Positions 24,896 to 39,086 of a DNA stretch of 64,000 nucleotides are shown piece after piece (within the stretch, counting starts at the first letter, position 1; each line of letters opens with the position of its first letter). Below the pieces are notes generated by a model, which made no database searches, was not told the DNA's origin, and worked only from the letters and a program-made list of their open reading frames with translations. Source of the DNA: Isoetes taiwanensis. Its lineage: Eukaryota > Streptophyta > Lycopodiopsida > Isoetales > Isoetaceae. Made by a program: the position numbers and the translations under genes. The stretch spans positions 682,001-746,000 of the forward strand of contig JAJEKV010000222.1 in NCBI GenBank assembly GCA_021234155.1. The letters are read 5' to 3'.

Positions 24896-25927
24896 TCAAG
24901 AATGCAACCAGATACGATCCTCAGTCGCTGAACTCCCCGGGCCATAAAATTCATCCACTTTTTCACCATTCTGGTAGAAGCTGAGCGTATGTCCTTTGTT
25001 TCTTCTGGACATTCATCGATGTCAGCATAAATGAACAAAGTTGATGGATGGTCATTGCTAAGATTGCAAAATGTCGGAAGCATTTGTTTGCAGATATAAC
25101 ACCTATTCTTTCCAGCATGCATAAGCCAATATCAAAAGCAAAACCTCTAATCACAAAATTGAAAAGAAAGGTCATACCAACATGCTCCATAGCTCACTAC
25201 GGCCTGCACAAGTTTCATCCTGTCAGAAATTATTCCAACAACACAGAATTATAACAAACAATCTCTTCTCCAACCTGCCTTCCTTTACCCAACTTTAAGG
25301 ACCAATATTTTCAATTTCACATCACCTTTACTCGCGACCAAACAACAGTAAAATAATTTGTCAAAAATGAAGATCTGTGAGATTTTTACTCTGTATTAGA
25401 AGAAGATATCATCATTCGATATGGAAAGCAAAAAATAATGCCTAAGCCTAAGGTGCAAATTCCACCTACTCATGGAAACGAAATTCAAGCTTCTAGTTCT
25501 ATATATATGGGAACAAATGATGCACTGGAGCATACTAAAGATGCTACAAGTCATCAAATTGTATATTCAGAGACATATGTATGTTGCATTAAGCTTGGGG
25601 TCGAAGCTATTCCCTTCCATCCTGAGGTATTAATTTGTTGTATACCAGATGTACAAAAACCACAAGTAAAATATCAGAGGCTACATATGTTCTTCAAAAG
25701 ACTTTAAGAACTTGCTTTCTCATTTTTCCGTAATTGTTTACCTAGAAAAGACTGTTGTGCACTTACCGTCGCTTTGAAGTCCGGTTTTGCTGGATAAGGC
25801 TGCTAAGCTCAGAGTCATTGTGAGCACTAACAAGATTTCCATTTAAGTTAATGGGCAGTGGCACTCCTGTGCCCTCTAATCCTCCTCTCCGGCTCTTATT
25901 CTTGCTAGGACCAGCATCTTCTGCCAT
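24896..25927 (-). pseudogene. Thioredoxin-like gene, copy 2, frame broken
   Basis: Same three exons as in copy 1: 25927-25767, 25203-25178 and 25102-24896. Exon 1 is one base short just before its donor (161 against 162 bp), exon 3 has lost 13 nt of the segment encoding the cis-Pro region (near 24984), and a further indel lies near 24934. The WCYIC active site and the splice sites are intact. The single-base losses could be sequencing error; the 13-nt loss looks more like a real difference. Confidence 0.75.
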
Positions 25928-28900
25928 CTGCAATCCACCAGAAACTCAATTACCCCTCAGAAAGCTAACTTTAGTTTGCACATTAACTGTTTCAGTAACT
26001 CAGAATAGACAGATCCTAGTTACAACCCCTCGATGGAGTCATGATGCCCTGTTGTACTTTACCCTTTGTCAACATTAGCCACAACTTGTTGAGGTTTTTC
26101 ACCTGCTCATTGCTTCTTCTTCTTCTTTTTATTACCCTGATCCCGCCTCTTTCTTTCCTCCTTTTAAGAGGGACCCAGGGGCCCGAGAGGCTTTGGGGAA
26201 TTATCTTAGCTGTTTAAAAATCTGCTTAATATTTTCTCAGAGCAGTAATCATTGTGCCCAATAGCATGCTTCAATATATTAGTTAATGTGCAAACATGGC
26301 ATATATATTTGGTGACAGCACAAAGCTGCAATATTTTCTGCAGCACAATTGAGTGGCAATTCGAAAAGGCACTATGCTCCATATGCATATCCTTCAATGT
26401 CCCAGTCATTTGCAAACATCACAAATGTATTTAGTAACACCACAAACGAAGGCTAAAGCACTTTGAGGGTCTAATCTCACAATCACTTCCTGCGGCATAT
26501 TTGCAGAGTCTATACAGTTATAACTTGATTGGTTAACTGGCAGCTAAAAAGGCCCACACAAGTGACTTCAGATTGAAATGGGATGTTCCAACGAAATCCT
26601 TTCGTCTATATAGATATCTTGCATGGCGAGGAAAAACAATCACGCATGCAACATGAGCTGATAGCTGAGATGTGCCAGCCAAGATCCAGAATGCCAGCAG
26701 GATTCATTGAGATAACTGGGCTAAAGGTTGCTTAATCTGGCTCCAAACCATATCTTTGGACTTGTTCAAAGATCAGACAATCATCATGCTGTACATATGC
26801 TGAAATTACACACTGCAAACTTTCAAGATATTATCTATCCATCCTCTTCAAGAAGGTGGATTGGAATCCAATCCAGCTTTAATAATACAAGAATGAACAT
26901 ACTAATCCCAATCCAGTGCACTCAACAGTCTGACGTATGCGCTCAAGAGGCTGACATAGGTAATTTTATATAGCAAAATGCATTGCTGTATCCAGCTATG
27001 TAAGCCTAGCATAGGCTTCCCAAACTCAAAACCATAACATGTCCTGAAGTCATGGTATTCCGGGAGGTTAGGTTCCTCATAGACATTTTTTTTCTCAGAG
27101 TTGTTTGGCATCATAAATGCTTCCACTAAGGCATATAGCAACTGCCAAGAAACATTTGAGTCTAATCCTAGTTTCCCAATGTGCAAGTGGATAAACTTAT
27201 CCCATCTTCCATTAACAATTAACCCATATTGGATTTTTCACAAAAATCTTTGTGGCCACCCTGTTGTTCATAAATTGGGAATATGCTGCAATAAGGATAA
27301 TTTACAAGCATGTGGTGCTCACAAGAAGTTGTAAGCATTATTAATGCGCAATTGGCTACATGTTAACTATGGCACTCAAGACAAATACATCTAATTAAGA
27401 AGAGGAATTAAGAAAAGGAACATGCATGAACATTAAATTGTTTAGGAGAAAGATCTCTCTAACATTTTGTCAACCACTTGGCAAATGTGCAGTTTGTTTC
27501 CTGTTTAGATGCATTCTTGATCAAATGCATTCAAAGGAAAGGTATTGGAGCCAGTTACGATGTATTATGCTTTTCTCTATGCCACATACTGTACAGGTAC
27601 AGTGCGGTAAAATTGTCCAACACTTGGTATATGTGCAATATGCTTCTCTTAATAACACCTAATTTGACCAATGCATTCAAAATAATGATATTTGGAGCGA
27701 GTACCAACTGTAGCAAAAAACAGACGTCCTTTTACCAATGTCCATACATGCAAAACATAAAAGAGGTACTCGTTGTCTTGGAATCCGATTCTTCTACATC
27801 ATGCATCAACTTCCAAATCTGACGAACTATCCATCTCACTCATGGTCATATACACCCATTTTTCATGCTTTGTGGTTTCAGTAACACTTTCTTTGTTTGA
27901 AAAGATTAATTCCATCATCATTCCCCAATTCTTAAGTCTGCAATCTTCAATTGCTGCTCTTGCTAAAACGAAAACAAATGTTCTATTTACATTCAGCATC
28001 AACGACACCTTTAGACTAGGTACATAATATGAATAACTTAACTACCAAATACTGATAAAGATAATTCCGTTTTAGTCGCAGACCTAGAACTAAACGGAAG
28101 GTGCAAAACGATAATGAAGAATTCTTATTGATGCAGAATAGAATAACAAAATCCAGATCACGTATGAAAACAAACCAAAGTCTGAGCTTACGTGATGTGC
28201 TTAAAGACGAGCAGAGGCGCGGCCAGCCGGGTTTGTCGATATTTTGGAATTCTACTTGCCATGCCTTCCTATTATGTGGCGCCTTGGTATGCTGTCAGAC
28301 AGACAGAAGGATTTGTTGAAAGATAGATATTCGGGAAAATTAAAATAAGGAAGAAAAAGAAATAGAAATATCATTCGAGTCAATTCTATGATAAGATGTT
28401 CCTTCACACCATTGCCTTTTGCCTCCAGCAAAACTGTTGAGTCGTTGTCGTTCAATATCTTTTTTGCTCCTAAATTACTATGTTGTCTGATCCATACAGA
28501 TAAAACTTTGCTTAATGAGGTGAGTTAATACATACTCAAAGGTAGACTGATGGATTTTCAAAAACTATGCCTGTGGCATGTAATGCTCAGTTCCTCAGGT
28601 GATATGATTGAATTTTAATATCCATGGGAAGCCAGAAGCTTATCGGATACTTTTTAGTACACCCTAATGGATCCTACCACAATCACTGTATATGGCTTTG
28701 AAGTGGGTCCTTTCTCATATAAGGAACCTTAGCACTCATACAAGATATATGTTTATACATGTATTTGTACAATATGCATGTGTCTTTTAGTTCATGTATT
28801 TTCACGTGGACAAAGGCCACGATAAAAACTTTATCAACTTGGAATAAAGATGTAGTTTAAGTACTCATGCTCTCTTTATTTTATTCCTTGTTCATTACGA

Positions 28901-29096
28901 ACATGATGGTGGGTATCAAAGTAGTAAGGATCTAAGGGGATTACATGAAGAAGCTTCGAAGAGCAAACTCTAGAATAAGGTGAGATTCTTGTTTTGCACC
29001 ATATTGAAATATGCACACAAGAGCAAGGGGGCAGCAATGCTACTTTATTTATTTTATATATTATTACAACAATAATACATACACTCAAGGAGAATC

Positions 29097-29648
29097 TCAG
29101 TGAAAGAAATGGGGAGGGGGATGGACAAGGGTAGCATTAACATAAGTAATGGAATCAGGGGGATGGACTTCAACATGGGTAAAATTAGCCCAACCTTTAA
29201 CGCCACGAAAATCCCCAGTACCACCAACAATGGCAAGCTCAGATCCATCAGCAATATCTCGACCATTGATGGAAAAGGTACCATGATAAAGATCTGTTTG
29301 GATAACTGCAGACATGGCTTCCTGGGCATGAGGGTAAGTCACATAGGTAGAGTCTGCATTGAGGACCATGATCTTAAGGCGGCCTACTTGTGCGGAAGTG
29401 TTGGACTGCTGTGCAGTGAGAAGAAGATCGCCCACTGAGACCGTTCCCAGTTGGATTGTAGCAAGGTCTCCGTTTTGGCCTGCTACAACCCGAACTGTTT
29501 CGTTGGGAGTAGTGAGCTTTGTGTGGATGTAGAACACCATGTTTGTTACCTTTGGCTTGGCCATGGCTATGGCTTCGACATACATCATTGCCCATACCAC
29601 ATTCAGAAGCAGAAATGCCACAACCTGCGCCCTTCCTATTTCCTTCAT
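29097..29648 (-). CDS. Dirigent protein (secreted), copy 2
   Basis: Dirigent proteins bind phenoxy radicals or quinone methides in the cell wall and set the stereochemistry of coupling, as in lignan synthesis, without redox activity of their own. This 183-residue single-exon protein has the usual length. Residues 9-29 form a hydrophobic signal peptide. VFYIH (38-42) opens the beta-barrel domain, and GGTGDFRGVKGWA (142-154) is the family's C-terminal motif. Sequons NET49, NTS83, NFT155 and NAT171 suit a secreted glycoprotein. Substrate cannot be predicted. The gene lies head to head with the RING-H2 gene. The protein is identical to that of copy 3. Confidence 0.88.
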   Translation of the reverse strand: MKEIGRAQVVAFLLLNVVWAMMYVEAIAMAKPKVTNMVFYIHTKLTTPNETVRVVAGQNGDLATIQLGTVSVGDLLLTAQQSNTSAQVGRLKIMVLNADSTYVTYPHAQEAMSAVIQTDLYHGTFSINGRDIADGSELAIVGGTGDFRGVKGWANFTHVEVHPPDSITYVNATLVHPPPHFFH

Positions 29649-31019
29649 CTCTTCCTTGCTCTCTCTTGCTCTCTCTTTGCTTGTATGTATCTTGCTTAAT
29701 GCGCCTCTTCTTTACTGCTTTGTTGATCTTTCTTTCATATTTGTCTAAAGTTTATGCTTTTTTGTCTCTTCCTTTCCATTGCACAAAATCCTGTCAGATT
29801 CTCCATTATACCTACCCGTTCCTTTTCTCCATTATACCTGCTTTATAAGTTACCCCCACGAAATCGGATCAGTTACATATAAGTAGCTAATAGAGACCTG
29901 TAAACGTTACAATGACGGGAACCTTCTCCCTACAATAAAAGTTCCACCACATCACGCGTTGTAGTGAGGTATCTAGCTAACTTTTATTTTTAAGCTTAGA
30001 TTTTTCCGGCCAAGGCTAAAACCCTTTGGCTTTCTTTTTTCCATGCTTCCGAGTTCCGACGGAGATTATTGCGTGTCCAAAGCCATGATTCTCTGTACAT
30101 TTTGTCTTGCTTTCAGAGATAACATCGTTTGATTAACCAAGCCCCTAACAACATCGCAGAAATTCTTAGGCAGAGCTTCACAGAAACGATACCAGAACAG
30201 AACCAAAGCAGAAGCATCGAGCTTGCAGAATTCCGGCAAAAACCACTCTGTCTGTTCTTCATTGTTCTCTGTCGATTCTCGGTTAATTTCTTCTTCTGTT
30301 TTCCATTTATCAGATTTCTTAGGGATAGTAGGGTTTTTATTTGGACCCCAAACCCGTACTCAATGACTCAAATCCTTCGTTTATACCCTGTAGAGCTTGG
30401 GGGCAGAGTTTTTATCCACTTGGGTTCTTCATATCTGTTACAAATCCGTTTATCAGAGACGGTTCTTCCAAAACAGGTGCGTAGAGATGCTTCAAGAACT
30501 CGATTCCCCAACTACAATATTGCTCAGAGCAAAGAAGAAAAAAAAAAGTAAAGACCATCGTTTTGGCCATTATTATGCTGGTTCCATATCGAAGAGCTGT
30601 GTCTTTTAAAAGCAAACCCAAGCATTGTTCAACATTACCCACCGACTGTTGAAAGTAGCTTGTCAAATCTCTTCAAAATTATTAAGGTCCTTATTCTTAA
30701 TCAGGTAACTTCTATCGGCATAAGAGGTGTAACTTCTGTCAAAATCCAATTTTGAAACTGAGCTTGCACCTGAACACAAAATTAAGAGCTCATATAATCG
30801 TAAAATTAAGAGCTCATATAATCGTAATTTCAGTCAGAAAAAAAACCTTGAAAACTGAGAAGCGAAACAGGATCCTGCTTACCTTTGCCTTTTGGGATCC
30901 TGCTTACCTTTTGCCCTTTGGAATCTTTTTTAAACCTTTTATACTGACGTATGGGAAAAGGATTGCAAACTACAAATTAAGGTAGAAATTGTATTACAGA
31001 GGGGTCTGCGGACCAAGCT

Positions 31020-31458
31020 ATGGAAACCATTACGGCACATTTTTCGGAAGAAGATATCCCAACCATCCCATGGGTCCTATGGGCATGTTCGGTCGTAATT
31101 TTTATTTTTCCGATTTTTGATAATTTTAATTTTCCAATTCCGGCGGATTCGCATGGCCAGGGCGGCAAAAAGCCGAGAGCCCTGGAAAAGCATATACTTG
31201 ATTCCCTGCCACTATTCACATATTATAAGCCTGATTTGCATGCAGTAGAGTGTGCAGTTTGTCTTTCGAAATTTGAAACTGGGGAAATATGGCGCCTCTT
31301 GCCCACATGTGGCCATAGGCCACATCCACCGCATAGACACCTGGTTCCATTCCCATTTCTGTCGCGCAACACCAAAGCAAAACCTAGAGCAACATCTTTT
31401 GCCTCAAAATGCCAGTCCTCTAACTCAAAATGCCAGTGTCTCTTATGCAAACTTATAA
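31020..31458 (+). pseudogene. ATL-like RING-H2 gene, copy 2, frameshifted
   Basis: An extra T near 31106 and a compensating loss near 31170 scramble the membrane segment. A second alteration at 31317 (GGCC in place of TTTCC) shifts the frame inside the RING, removing the H102 and C105 ligands. The GLD-like motif ([11 protein letters not shown]) and the first two cysteines are intact. Confidence 0.7.
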
Positions 31459-31712
31459 ATGCACCCCTAAGCTCAAGCATAGCTTTTTAAAATTGACCCT
31501 TATCATAGACGAAGCCCAAAAAAGTCGACAGTGGATTTAAAAGCAAACAATGCGCATCAAACTTTTGATACGTTTTAATATTTTACTTCTTCAGTCGTAC
31601 ATTAAAAAAACTATTGTAGATAAGAGAAGCACCATGTAACTTATGCCATTGTTATAGATTTTATGGCCATAGATGTAAAATTACAGCAAGGCTGACTAAC
31701 ATCAATTGTTTT

Positions 31713-31935
31713 TATCAATTCTCAATGATGTGGGATGACATATAGATGGGCAAAGAAAATTCGAAGAATGCTCAGTTGGCTCCTTCTTATCAATTCTCGA
31801 TAATGTGACATGACATGTAGGTGGGCTAGAAATTTGGAGAATGTTGGGTTGGCTTCAATCTATCAATTGTTTCTTATCAATTCTCGATGATGTGATGATG
31901 TGGCATCACATGTAGATGGGCTAAAAAATACAGAA
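31713..31935. repeat. About 80-bp tandem repeat, copy 2
   Basis: Same three diverged units as at 7706-7930. Confidence 0.8.
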
Positions 31936-31979
31936 AATGCTTGTTGCTTGAGCATGAATTCGCATTCTCCTACCTTACC

Positions 31980-32557
31980 TTCTTCACTTTACCTTGGATG
32001 GCTTGGGCGGACTTGGTAGGAGTGGATGGGGCGTCGGGGTTGGATGTCTCCCTGACTTCCCCCCCTGCTTCCTCCCTCCTCTTGCTCACCCCTCCTCCTA
32101 AAGCCGGTTGCCTCGGGGGGTTCTTGATGTACCTTCCCTCGGGACCGATCTTGGTCCCTTTCCCTCCCTTCTCCGGTTCTCCTTCTCCCCCCTCTTCTTC
32201 TCGGGCTCGATCTTAGGCCACTCCCCCTTCTCCTTCCCCTTCTTCTTCTTGCTCTTCTTTGCTCTTCCTCTTCTTTGGTGCTCCCCTCTTGGCTCGGCTG
32301 ACGACATCTTAGGGAGCTCAAGCTGTCTTGTCCATCCTCTGGGTATCTCCCGACGAGATCTTTGGGCACCATCTCATGGGAGGTGTGGAAGGTGTTTTCC
32401 ATGGAATTTTGGAGGAAACATTATGCTCCCTCCTCCTCCCTCCAGGGCTTGAGGTGCTTTCGGGGATCTTCTTCTTGCTACACGTCTTTTGCGTATATGT
32501 GCCATGGAAGAGCGCCTTGGGCTCAGAACTTCTTAGCGTGCACTTGGTTCTAGCCAT
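31980..32557 (-). pseudogene. Lys/Glu/Arg-rich frame of unknown function, copy 2
   Basis: Same region as 7990-8555, with different indels; readable in pieces in all three minus frames (for example EEEEQRRARRRRGRRR near 32180-32230). No domain recognised. Confidence 0.35.
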
Positions 32558-34465
32558 ATCTTCGGTTAAAGAAAATGGATTAGCTTAATTTGGAGATCAA
32601 GAAAAGAGGTTTGGGGTGAGTTAGGGAGAGTGGGACCCAAGAATAGTATTTAAAAGAAAATATTCTCTCACCATTAATAGCCCTATTAATTAGCCCCCTC
32701 CCCCCTCCATTAAATATCCGACTATATATTTACTTATCTTTAAAATTCAATTTACGCTAATGGTTTGATGTGTTAATTATGGATTTGCACTATTTTTCAC
32801 CAGCGTCTCGGATTGGGATGATTCTTGACCCATTTTGGGTGAAATTTGATGCTCATGCATAATTTCCACTTCAATTTCGCTAGAATGTTAATTTGGCTCA
32901 TTGTTTTTCCACGCATCTAATAATAGCTAGCCTAACTTTGCGACCCTACTACTTGAGAAAAAAAAAATTCTCCCATTTTGAAGTTCATCATTTGGAATTT
33001 CTATCCTATGGCCGATTAGACTACTAAGTTAAGGATATAATTCGAGTGCTTGCTCTTGGTCAATCAAGAACATTGCTTTCGACATCATTGTGGACGCTCC
33101 TACTAAATATCACGACTTTCGATCGTACACCTCGTAGGGAAATCCTCCATCCGGTCCTCCGCCGTAGGTATGGAGCCCTCTGTCCTATCCCACTCGGGAT
33201 GTCCCTAGTGCGGGAATGGGGTTTATGAAGGTGCCTTGGCGCCCTTCCCATCTGGACTCCTATAACAATGGAAGCATAAACAATGTCGCACTAACAACAA
33301 CAATACATCTAACTACCTCGAAGGGTAGCACATCCATACATCCATAGATCTGACGAGATATCAATATGCCATAAAACATGAGAGCTCCTACCGAGCTCGG
33401 ACACGTAGGAAGTAGACCGGCGATGCGGGCTACAAGATAGAGTAGGCCAGTATAAACAGCGGCGGGGGCTGACTATAGACAATGGCTAGGGTTGACCACT
33501 CCAATGCGCCCCTCATGTGCATACTTGCGGAGTTGGCTACATCGGCTCTAAGCGTGGCAGCAGCACGTCGGATCGTAGTCTCGGTATCATCCGCCGAGAC
33601 TACTCAGGATTCGCATCTCGGTCAGATGAGGCGGAAAAAGTTAGTTCGTCGTCTTCCCAGTCTAGTGGTTCTATGGACCCTTCGAAGTGCGTGGTGACAT
33701 ACGATTCTTCCCCGGTGAACCCCCAAAGCGGGGAGCCAGCCCACACACGCAACTCACGAGGGATCGAGCGGCACCATTGATCAGAGAGTGTGGGACCCAT
33801 GCCCGGCCCACATGAAGTGATCGACCATGGACCCTAGCTCACTATGGGTCCCCAATAACACGTGCCGGGGACCCCCATCCATTTGGCCACTAGCCTGGGT
33901 TATGTAGTGCTCCGTGGTTCCATAGCCCCATAGCCGGTGGGTTCTTATGCACCCGCCGCATATATAACATGAACTAAGGGGTCTAGCTAGAAGCATCGTC
34001 TAATAGTGGCTACTAGGTCTCTACCCTCCTTCCTATACAAGAAGAGCAAACATGATCAACCAATATCACATATCCACGTAACATGATAATAATGAGAATA
34101 ACATCTAACCTAATCACATGCATCTAACTTACAGTTAGGGTTCATTGATTAGGATTCAAGATCTAGGCTGAGGGTTACGGAATGGCTTTACCCGGAGATG
34201 CGAGAAATGCTAACTCATCCGGAATCCCAACTTCGGGTGATCTACAAGGAACTCTAACCCCAAATACACGCTCTCACGAGGAACTCCCTCCCCGCTCACG
34301 GCATTCAAGGTATTCGGTAGCTACCACTCCCCGATGCATCAAGCTCGGGGGGCTCTTTGTGCTATCTTTGTGCCACAACGGGTGATTCTCGAAGCAGAGA
34401 GTTTGATGCGAACAAGATTCCCATCTTGTTGGGCGGAAAAATGGCCTCTGATTAGGGTTTGGCCA

Positions 34466-34472
34466 TTTATAG
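34466..34472 (-). promoter_or_regulatory. TATA box (CTATAAA), copy 2
   Basis: Same element as at 10461-10467. Confidence 0.4.
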
Positions 34473-34950
34473 GTTAGGGTTGCATGTCATGCCACATGGC
34501 TCAATGGAGTGCTCCCATGTGGTGGGTGCCCAATGGGGGAGGCCATGTGGAAATGGTCCCATGCTTAAAGGTTGGCTAAGTTATATGAATAACTTTAGTT
34601 ATGCTCCCATTTCCACCAACTATGGTATACAAGGCTATTAAAGTAGACTTGTATGTGAGTGGCGTAGCCGAGAAATATACATATTTATAGCATATATTTG
34701 GGGAGGCGTCATAATAACAGATTAAGCTTACTACCATAAACATTATGTAGACTAAATTATTATTACAAGAAATTTATCGTGACGCGTAAGCTACCTTGCA
34801 TTAGGGGAAGGGGGTTGGTATTGACATAAGTGACTAAGCAAACATATTTCTATAGTGACTCGCTTAAAAGAATATGCTATTGCCTTACGTTACGATGCAT
34901 TAAATAGAGGACCTTGATTCATAATGACAATGCAGTATTCTCACTACTAT

Positions 34951-35583
34951 CCACGGAGCGGGCGATGGGAGGCGGTTGAAGCCTAACAATGATCTAGTGG
35001 CAAAGACATATAGGAATCTATATATGCCGGAATAATATCAGAAAATCCTAAGTTAAAGTATAGCTGATAATGGCGGCCATCATTGTTGAGTAGAAACCCA
35101 CACCCCGCCTTCGAATTGACCAAAACACGCATCGAGCAATCTAAGCTTCAAACAAAAGGTGCCGCTTATCTATGCTGTCCAATTTTTTCTTTCTTTCCTT
35201 GCCTTTTCCTAGCAAGCTATTTCCGGATGCAAAAGGTAGATCCCAGCCTTTCTACCTATATAAATATATGAAAAAACCTTGAGTTATGCATTCGATCGGT
35301 CTTGCTAAAAGCCCTAGCCTCTTTTCAAGCTATTAGAATATTCAAATATAGTTCTTTGCCGGTCTTTGCTTTCGATTGTATTTGAGATTTGAAGATCCTT
35401 GTTGAAGACAAGATAAAGAATTCTTGTCGTGCTTGAGCTTCGGTTGGGTGGTTAAAGAGAGCTCTTATCAGTTGTACAGGGCTTTATGCCAGTTGTTTAC
35501 AGTTGATCAATTGATTTCTATTTTCTTTTGTTTATTCTTTACTTTCCTGTTATATGTGATCAAAGATTTCCCATCGTTGTAAT
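34951..35583 (+). repeat. 5' LTR, copy 2
   Basis: Equivalent of 10942-11590. Confidence 0.72.
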
Positions 35584-35736
35584 ATGTAGCATAATACGGG
35601 GGTTTCCTTTTGTTTTTTGTATGCTTTTCACTAAGGTTTTCCTATGATTTAAGTGATGTATTCAAATGGATGTACTAATGCATTACATCTAGAGTGCACC
35701 ATTTCGAGCCATTGATTTTAGCCTTTTTTTTCCAAT

Positions 35737-35903
35737 GGTCAACAACCAATGGCTCACAACAAAAGCCCTTTTTTGTGTGTGTGGTGCATAATGGTCAACA
35801 ACCAATGGCTCACAACAAAAGCCCTCTTTTTGTGCGTGTGGTGCATAATGGTCAACAACCAATGGCTCACAACAAAGCCCTTTTTGTGTGTGTGGTGCAT
35901 AAT
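35737..35903. repeat. 56-bp tandem repeat, copy 2
   Basis: Three units as at 11743-11910; the last is one base shorter. Confidence 0.9.
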
Positions 35904-36954
35904 GGGCACATGAAGGGCTTGAAGGGCGCATGTAGTGCAGTTTCCTGGCCGGCAACACATTTCTTATCATAACTTTTGATCCAGAGCTCTGTTTGAGATG
36001 ATTTTTATTGCATTGGAAAGCTCTCTCCGAGATCTTTTTGATAGTGTATGATATGGATATGTTTGGTTAAGTTATCTATGCTAAAACAGCAATTTTTCGG
36101 CCGGGTTTGGTAGGCTTTCACATCCTACCGGTGATTAATCTGAAGTTAAGCTATTGAAAAAAAAAAATTACCATGCATTTTTAGATTTTGAGGCAGTTAT
36201 TAAGAAGATTCTAAGGCTTCTAGATCCTTGTGCTAACAAGCAGAAAAGTTTCCCACTTTGGTTTCTCACCACAAGAATCCATGGAAGCGAAAGGTCAACA
36301 TTAAATTCAGTTGAAAAATGTTTGTGTATGGGTGTTGCAAGCTTTATGACTTTGGAATAATGGGATCAATCCGCTCTATCTTTATGGTAACTTTTACTTA
36401 TGTTTTATTTGTTTTATTGTGATGAAATTTAAAGCTTCACAAGTGATGAAAGCCTCAAATGAATTCTAGTTTTTTTCTGGTTTGAATTCTAAAATTTTTG
36501 TCACACGGGGGCGTCCTAAGGCCAGAAGAGGTCAAAAAATTTTTTGCAACACAAACCATTAACATCCAATATAAAAATTAAATCCCCAACACATAACAAC
36601 CATTGACATTAACAACCAACACATAACTACCATTGACATTAATTAACACAACCATTGGGTCCAACACATTTAAATTAAAATCCCCTTAAACCCCCTTTGG
36701 TTTGGGTGCATATTCACACGGGGGTGACTCGAGACAACGAGACATTGGATAGGCATATTCACCCTTATTCCTTAATCTGCCGTCGCATTAAAGTTCCTCG
36801 TTTGTGGGGTATGCAAAGTACAAATTTTGCTATCTTGTATAACAAGATTCACCAAAATACTATAAGATTTCAAGCGGAATACTATATGGTGTTGATTTTA
36901 TGCGTGCAAAATACAATTATGAGGGCTCTCGCTTTCCATCCTATATCTGTGCAA

Positions 36955-37875
36955 ATGGCCAAGCGCTTTAATAATCCGATGTCAGTGCCAATGGCGCTAA
37001 GAGCTGGGGATTTTATAGCCAAACAAATTGCTAATCAAATTGCTCTACCAAGCCCACATCTAAGCAAGACTATCAAACAAAATTGGAGCAAATAGCATTA
37101 CTTTATGGATTTTTTACCTAGTAGCTCCCAGTGACCTCCACTTCCAAATCATCCTCCACTGTTAATCTGCCTCCGCCTTTGAATTCATGCCAAATTTTCC
37201 CAATACGACTAATGCTTCAACTAGATTAAGTGGTTGGAGAAAGTGGAGGCATCTTAGACTTTCTCAAGGAAGGAAGAGAATGGTGCGATTAAGATTTGGC
37301 GAGGAATTCAAAAAAGCATTGAAAGTCATAATTTTGTAAGTTACTATATAGATCGAGGCGGGGAGTGGGATATATTCACACAAGGGAATGAGAATCTGTT
37401 TATCAATTATACAAACAAATTTAACCACCTATCGGTACAAATGGAAGGTCTGACCGATAAAGAATTAACCAGGCCTGGGTTAAAGGGAGGAACTATATCT
37501 GAGAACTTACATTGAATGAAGCCGGAAGCGGAAACACGCAAAAGGAAGTTTAATCCAAGGGAACAAAGTATAATATCTAGGAAGGTGCCCCTAGAAAATA
37601 GCGACGGACATGACAGCGATAAGGCAAATAATAGCAGGGCAAAAAGAGTTAGATTTAATGGCGATGGTAGAAACTCAAATACCAAGAACAAGAATATAGA
37701 TCAATGTACAACTCGGGGATCGACAAATTACTTAGGAAAAGAGGTTGCTATATATGCGGTGGACCTCACTTCAAAGCTTTTTCCCGAAGAAGCGGACTTC
37801 AAACGAGAAAAACCTCAAGCTGAAGCTCAAGAACAAGGAGACAAAGGGAAAAGTGTTGATGCATACTATTTTTGA
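36955..37875 (+). pseudogene. Retrotransposon gag, copy 2, several frame breaks
   Basis: Same gene. The C-terminal part from 37516 is open to its end (RKRKFNPREQSIISRKVP ... KSVDAYYF), but the zinc-knuckle region is shifted into another frame (VAIYAVDLTSKLFPEE). Damaged elsewhere. Confidence 0.6.
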
Positions 37876-38329
37876 AGCATCGGCAGTTCTCATGTGAAAT
37901 TTGACAAGGCATTTGCAACAAAGTCCCGAGAGAAGCTAGATTAACTATCGGTCATTTATCTTGATTTGGTTTATGTTTTAGTAAATTTACTTTGAATATA
38001 TCGATCGTTTATTTGAAGTGAATAAAGGTTTTTTTTTAATTGCTTACTAGCGAAAGGAAATTATCTTTCTTGCTCAAGTTACTTGGGAATATTTAACTTG
38101 GATGACTAGAAAGTGATTTACTTCTGTAGAAATAGGGAAAACACACTGGAACAACTGGAAAATTTTGGGAATACCATGAACTGTTCAAGTGAGGGGCCTT
38201 TGCTTGATGGATCGGTATGGAGATTTTTATGTTCCTAGCACACTTCTCTCATGATAATCAAAGGGTTTGATGAAATTTTTTGGGGCTTATAGAACAATAG
38301 GAGTCGTCGGCCCGAAAAAGGGAAGGACC

Positions 38330-38961
38330 TAATACGGGCGGGGAGTGGTTCAAGCCTAACAAGGATCTAATGGCAAAGACATATGGGAATCTATATATAT
38401 GGAATAATATTAGAAAATCCTAAGTTAAAAGTATGGTGATAATGGGGACCATGCCGTTCTGGGGAAATCCCCATGCCTTCGAAATTGACCTAGAGACACG
38501 CATCGGCGATCTAAACTTCAAACAAAAGGGTTAAACAGCTATATATGGCCAATTTTCCTTTCTTTTCCTTGCCTTTTCCTAGCAAGCTATTTCTAGATGC
38601 AAAAAGGTAGATCCGAAATAGCCTTTCTACGTATAAATCCATAAAAACCACGAGTTATGCATTGATCCAGTCTTGCTAAAAGCCCCACGCCTCTGTTTTA
38701 AGCTATCGGACTACTCAAAACATAGCCGTTGCCAGTCTTTTGCTCTATTATAAGCGAGATTTGAAGATCCTTGTTGAAGACAAGATAAAGAATTCTTGTC
38801 GTGCTTGAGCCGATTAGGTGGTTAAAGAGATCCTATCGGTTTATGCAGGAGGGCTTCCAGTGGGTTGTTTCTGATTGATCAATTGATTTCTATTTTTTAC
38901 TATCTTTTGTCTATTCTTTACTCTCTGTTGTATGTGATCAAAGATTTCCCATCATTATAAT
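38330..38961 (+). repeat. 3' LTR, copy 2
   Basis: Equivalent of 14378-15024, more altered at CAG/CTG and CG sites than in copies 1 and 3. Confidence 0.72.
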
Positions 38962-39086
38962 TCCATGATTGTATCAATCCCAGCTATCGGGTATCCTCTA
39001 ATAATGTAGAACAAACAACGAGAAATATAACATCAAGGTCATGTATATTCTTTGGGAAAAGAAGAGTAGTAATGTTTAAACTAATA

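Larger units (their letters stand above)
34951..38961 (+). mobile_element. Gag-only LTR retrotransposon, copy 2
   Basis: Same element within unit 2, LTRs at 34951-35583 and 38330-38961, polypurine tract at 38314-38327. Part of the 24-kb duplication, not an independent insertion: flanks and position match the other units. Confidence 0.75.

Noticed and set aside
34951-38961. Independent second insertion of the LTR element
   Set aside because: Flanking sequence, internal repeats and position match the other units exactly, so it was copied with the 24-kb unit.
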